Assembly: GCF_030162935.1 (NCBI RefSeq)
Contig: NZ_JASAUZ010000023.1
Coordinates: forward strand, 310,001-374,000
DNA from: Comamonas halotolerans
Lineage (GTDB): Bacteria; Pseudomonadota; Gammaproteobacteria; Burkholderiales; Burkholderiaceae_C
Direction: 5' to 3'
Length of the DNA stretch: 64,000 nt
A program made the translations under genes and the position numbers. Below are positions 61,475 through 64,000 of the stretch, one piece after another. The notes under the pieces were generated by a model, which was not told the origin of the DNA, did no database searches, and saw only the letters and a list, made by a program, of their open reading frames with translations. Numbering within the stretch: position 1 is the stretch's first letter; every line of letters starts with the position of its first letter.

Positions 61475-61490
61475 TGGCACGTCTTTTGCA
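61475..61490 (+). promoter_or_regulatory. Consensus sigma-54 promoter of the urease operon
   Basis: TGGCAC, GTCTT, TTGCA: an exact match to the sigma-54 core on the plus strand, including the G that often follows the -24 element. Predicted start near 61501, about 40 bases before ureA. Confidence 0.88.
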
Positions 61491-61542
61491 AACACAAGGG
61501 GAGGGAGCACTTCTGCCCCTTCGCAACGCAACCGATCACGCC

Positions 61543-61845
61543 ATGGAACTCACCCCTCGCGAAAAAGACAAGCTGCTCATCTTCACTGCCGCCTTGCTGG
61601 CCGAACGCCGCAAGGCCCGTGGCCTGAAGTTGAACTACCCCGAAGCAGTGGCCCTGATCAGCGCCCATGTGATGGAAGGCGCACGCGATGGCAAAACAGT
61701 GGCGCAACTGATGAGCGAAGGCCGCAGCGTACTCACGCGCGAGGACGTCATGGACGGCATTGCCGAAATGATTCCAGACATCCAGATCGAGGCCACCTTT
61801 CCCGATGGCACCAAATTGGTCACGGTGCACGAACCCATTGTTTAA
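61543..61845 (+). CDS. ureA: Urease subunit gamma
   Basis: 100 residues, the standard length for a separate gamma subunit. [37 protein letters not shown] at the start and [40 protein letters not shown] at the end are family motifs. The ATG at 61543 is the family start. It forms the urease trimer with UreB and UreC. The next gene is ureJ. Confidence 0.97.
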   Translation: MELTPREKDKLLIFTAALLAERRKARGLKLNYPEAVALISAHVMEGARDGKTVAQLMSEGRSVLTREDVMDGIAEMIPDIQIEATFPDGTKLVTVHEPIV

Positions 61846-61944
61846 CGGCGCCACTACACAGCATGACTTCAGCGATCAAGCGGCATGCACTCTTTCACCG
61901 CCCACAACAATTTTTTCCTCCTTCTCTCACCAGCGCTCACTGCC

Positions 61945-62562
61945 ATGAAACACAAATACCTCATCACTGCCAGCCTGACCACCGCTGCTGCCCTGCCCTT
62001 TTCCGCCCTCGCCCATGTGGGTGCTGATGGGGGTAGCCACCACAATTTTCTGGACAGCCTGACCCACGCTTTTGCCCACCCATTTGGCGGCGCTGACCAC
62101 CTGGCCGCAATGCTGGCAGTTGGCGCCTGGAGCGCACTGGCGTTCAACCGATCGCGCAAGGCCTGGACAGCACCTGCCGCTTTTGTGGCGTTGCTGATGG
62201 CCGGTTGCCTGGCCGGTTTTGCGGGTCTGCATGTGCCCGCCATTGAGCCCATGATTGCCGCCTCCGTGCTGGTGCTGGGCCTGCTGGTCATGGTGCGGCA
62301 GAAGATGGCGATGGGTGCTGCCGCAGGTTTGGCCGGTGTGTTTGCCTTTTTCCATGGTGCGGCGCACGGTTATGAGCTTTTCGAAGATTCCTTCGGAGCC
62401 GCAGCAGGTGTGATCGTGGGCATGGCCGCAGGCTCCGCCCTGCTGCATGTCACGGGCATGTTGATCGGTCATGCCGTGATGCAGCGTTACCAGGTCATCG
62501 CCAAAGTGGCGGGCGGTGTGACCGCTGCGCTGGGCGCCTTCATGCTTGCCCGCCTCGCTTGA
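61945..62562 (+). CDS. ureJ: HupE/UreJ family metal permease
   Basis: 205 residues with a cleavable-looking N-terminus ([11 protein letters not shown]) and six to seven membrane helices. The conserved [16 protein letters not shown] motif near residue 50 and [11 protein letters not shown] later carry the His residues proposed to bind nickel. It likely imports Ni2+ for urease. It lies between ureA and ureB, an order common in Burkholderiales, and its stop is 15 bases before the ureB ATG. Confidence 0.92.
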   Translation: MKHKYLITASLTTAAALPFSALAHVGADGGSHHNFLDSLTHAFAHPFGGADHLAAMLAVGAWSALAFNRSRKAWTAPAAFVALLMAGCLAGFAGLHVPAIEPMIAASVLVLGLLVMVRQKMAMGAAAGLAGVFAFFHGAAHGYELFEDSFGAAAGVIVGMAAGSALLHVTGMLIGHAVMQRYQVIAKVAGGVTAALGAFMLARLA

Positions 62563-62576
62563 AGAAAGGGCTGCGC

Positions 62577-62882
62577 ATGATCCCCGGAGAAATCTTTGTC
62601 GATGAGGGTGTGCACATTCTCAACCCAGGCCGTGCTGTCGTCACGCTGGTGGTCAAAAACGCCAGCGACCGCCCCATTCAGGTGGGCTCGCACTACCACT
62701 TTGCCGAAACCAATGCGGGCCTGGAATTTGACCGCTCAGCGGCCCACGGCAAGCGGCTGAACATTGCCAGCGGGATGGCTGTGCGCTTTGAGCCCGGCCA
62801 GCAACGCACGGTGGAGCTGGTGGACTTTGCCGGAGATCGCAAGGTCTATGGCTTCCGCGGCCTGATTCAAGGAGACCTGTGA
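62577..62882 (+). CDS. ureB: Urease subunit beta
   Basis: 101 residues starting [11 protein letters not shown], the family start, with AAGAAAGGG upstream; an in-frame TTG at 62559 is rejected. [12 protein letters not shown] and [15 protein letters not shown] are the hallmark motifs. Its stop overlaps the ureC start by one base (TGATG), so translation is coupled. Confidence 0.97.
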   Translation: MIPGEIFVDEGVHILNPGRAVVTLVVKNASDRPIQVGSHYHFAETNAGLEFDRSAAHGKRLNIASGMAVRFEPGQQRTVELVDFAGDRKVYGFRGLIQGDL

Positions 62883-64000
62883 TGGCGACCATCGACAAGC
62901 GCGCCTACGCCGAAACCTTTGGCCCCACCGTGGGCGATCGCGTGCGGCTGGCCGACACAGACCTGATCATTGAAGTCGAAAAAGACTACACCCTGGCTGC
63001 AGGCGGCTACGGCGAAGAAGTGAAATTCGGCGGCGGCAAGACCATCCGTGACGGCATGGCGCAAAGCCAGCGCAGCCGTGATCAGGGAGCCATGGACACA
63101 GTGCTGACCAACGCACTGATCATGGACCACTGGGGCATCGTCAAAGCCGACATTGGTCTGAAGGGTGGCCGTATTGCAGCAATTGGCAAAGCTGGCAACC
63201 CGGACACACAGCCGGGCGTGGACATCATCATCGGTCCAGGCACTGAAATCATCTCCTGCGAAGGCCACATCGTCACCGCAGGCGGTATCGACACCCACAT
63301 TCACTTCATTGCCCCTCAACAGATCGAGGAAGCGCTGACCAGCGGTGTGACCACCATGATCGGCGGCGGCACAGGCCCGGCCACGGGCACTTTCGCCACC
63401 ACCTGCACGCCCGGCCCGTGGAATATGGAGCGCATGCTGCAAGCGGCTGACGCCTTCCCCATGAATCTTGGCTTTCTGGGCAAGGGCAATGCGGCGCTGC
63501 CTGCCGGTCTGCACGAGCAGATCAGCGCAGGTGCGATTGGCCTCAAGCTCCACGAAGACTGGGGCAGCACACCGGCGGCCATCAGCAACTGCCTGGATGT
63601 AGCCGAGGAAACCGATACGCAGGTCGCCATCCACACAGACACGCTCAATGAATCGGGCTTTGTGGAAGACACTGTGGCCGCCTTCAAGGGCCGCACCATC
63701 CACACCTTCCACACCGAAGGCGCAGGCGGCGGCCACGCCCCCGACATCCTGAAAGTGGTAGGTGAGGCCAATGTGCTGCCCAGTTCCACCAACCCGACAC
63801 GCCCCTACACCATCAATACGCTGGACGAGCACGTCGACATGCTGATGGTCTGCCACCACCTTGATGCGGGCATTGCCGAAGACCTTGCCTTTGCCGAGAG
63901 CCGCATCCGCAAGGAGACCATTGCCGCCGAGGACATCCTGCACGACATCGGTGCCATCAGCATGTTCAGCTCGGACAGCCAGGCCATGGGGCGGGTGGGC
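62882..64000 (+). CDS. ureC: Urease subunit alpha (3' end outside window)
   Basis: Catalytic subunit; 373 of about 570 residues are inside the window. Nickel ligands and active-site residues visible are the two His of DTHIHFIAP, the carbamylated Lys in [12 protein letters not shown], the His in [12 protein letters not shown] and in [13 protein letters not shown], and the flap His in MVCHHLD. It hydrolyses urea to ammonia and carbamate. ureE, ureF and ureG are expected just beyond the window. Confidence 0.97.
   Translation, partial: MATIDKRAYAETFGPTVGDRVRLADTDLIIEVEKDYTLAAGGYGEEVKFGGGKTIRDGMAQSQRSRDQGAMDTVLTNALIMDHWGIVKADIGLKGGRIAAIGKAGNPDTQPGVDIIIGPGTEIISCEGHIVTAGGIDTHIHFIAPQQIEEALTSGVTTMIGGGTGPATGTFATTCTPGPWNMERMLQAADAFPMNLGFLGKGNAALPAGLHEQISAGAIGLKLHEDWGSTPAAISNCLDVAEETDTQVAIHTDTLNESGFVEDTVAAFKGRTIHTFHTEGAGGGHAPDILKVVGEANVLPSSTNPTRPYTINTLDEHVDMLMVCHHLDAGIAEDLAFAESRIRKETIAAEDILHDIGAISMFSSDSQAMGRVG

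Noticed and set aside
1..64000. CRISPR arrays, insertion sequences or rRNA genes
   Set aside because: No regularly spaced repeats, transposase motifs or rRNA sequences were seen anywhere in the window.

Overview
The window looks like chromosomal DNA of a betaproteobacterium of the order Burkholderiales, most likely family Comamonadaceae. The signs are the layout of an aa3 cytochrome oxidase cluster (ctaC-ctaD-small assembly protein-ctaG-DUF2970-ctaE with DUF2909 and SURF1), rpoH close to a Sco gene, two Bug-type (TctC-like) solute receptors, DUF4148 and DUF1841 proteins, and a urt-ure locus with a HupE/UreJ gene between ureA and ureB. No database search was possible; names rest on motifs, length and context.

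Layout. 1-4.5 kb (minus): an ABC importer with a GpdQ-like phosphodiesterase coupled at its end. 5.1-6.2 kb: rpoH under a promoter overlapped by a perfect CIRCE operator. 6.2-7.3 kb: an orphan Bug receptor. 7.4-15.2 kb (mostly minus): the cytochrome oxidase cluster, with a subunit II that is a three-part fusion (CuA domain, cytochrome c, OmpA-like domain), a Sco protein and a second, diverged Sco-like protein; the haem A/O synthase genes ctaA and ctaB are absent. 15.7-20.3 kb: housekeeping genes (BioC-like methyltransferase, ComF, TrmL, MaoC, LysE family, DUF proteins). 20.4-30.2 kb: a dihaem cytochrome c, a MoxR ATPase with a CoxE-like VWA protein, then tamA-tamB. 30.3-33 kb: tRNA-Arg(CCT), a decayed prophage patch (portal protein remnant, SH3 protein) and a class A beta-lactamase. 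33.3-41.7 kb: a kdp operon with the order kdpF-small ORF-kdpA-kdpC-kdpB-kdpD-kdpE. 41.9-45.5 kb: a patatin-like lipoprotein, a MarR-MATE pair and a thioesterase. 45.5-50.3 kb: an NMT1-type ABC importer, a nucleoside/base deaminase and ureD. 50.5-55.4 kb: HAD hydrolase, Bug receptor, TauD-type dioxygenase, small heat-shock protein, M48 protease and a DUF333 lipoprotein. 55.5-64 kb: urtABCDE (minus), diverging from ureA-ureJ-ureB-ureC (plus); ureC runs off the end.

How the genes work together. The strongest theme is nitrogen scavenging. The urt and ure operons diverge from a 320-base region carrying two consensus sigma-54 promoters facing apart and an NtrC-like palindrome between them. Comparable but weaker sigma-54 signals precede the NMT1-type ABC operon (with an NtrC-like site) and the deaminase-ureD pair. 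I infer one nitrogen-limitation regulon that imports a nitrogenous compound and urea, deaminates bases and hydrolyses urea; the substrate of the ABC importer is unknown. A second theme is heat shock: rpoH is predicted to be repressed by HrcA, and hsp20 has a sigma-32-like promoter. The kdp operon has a candidate KdpE operator upstream.
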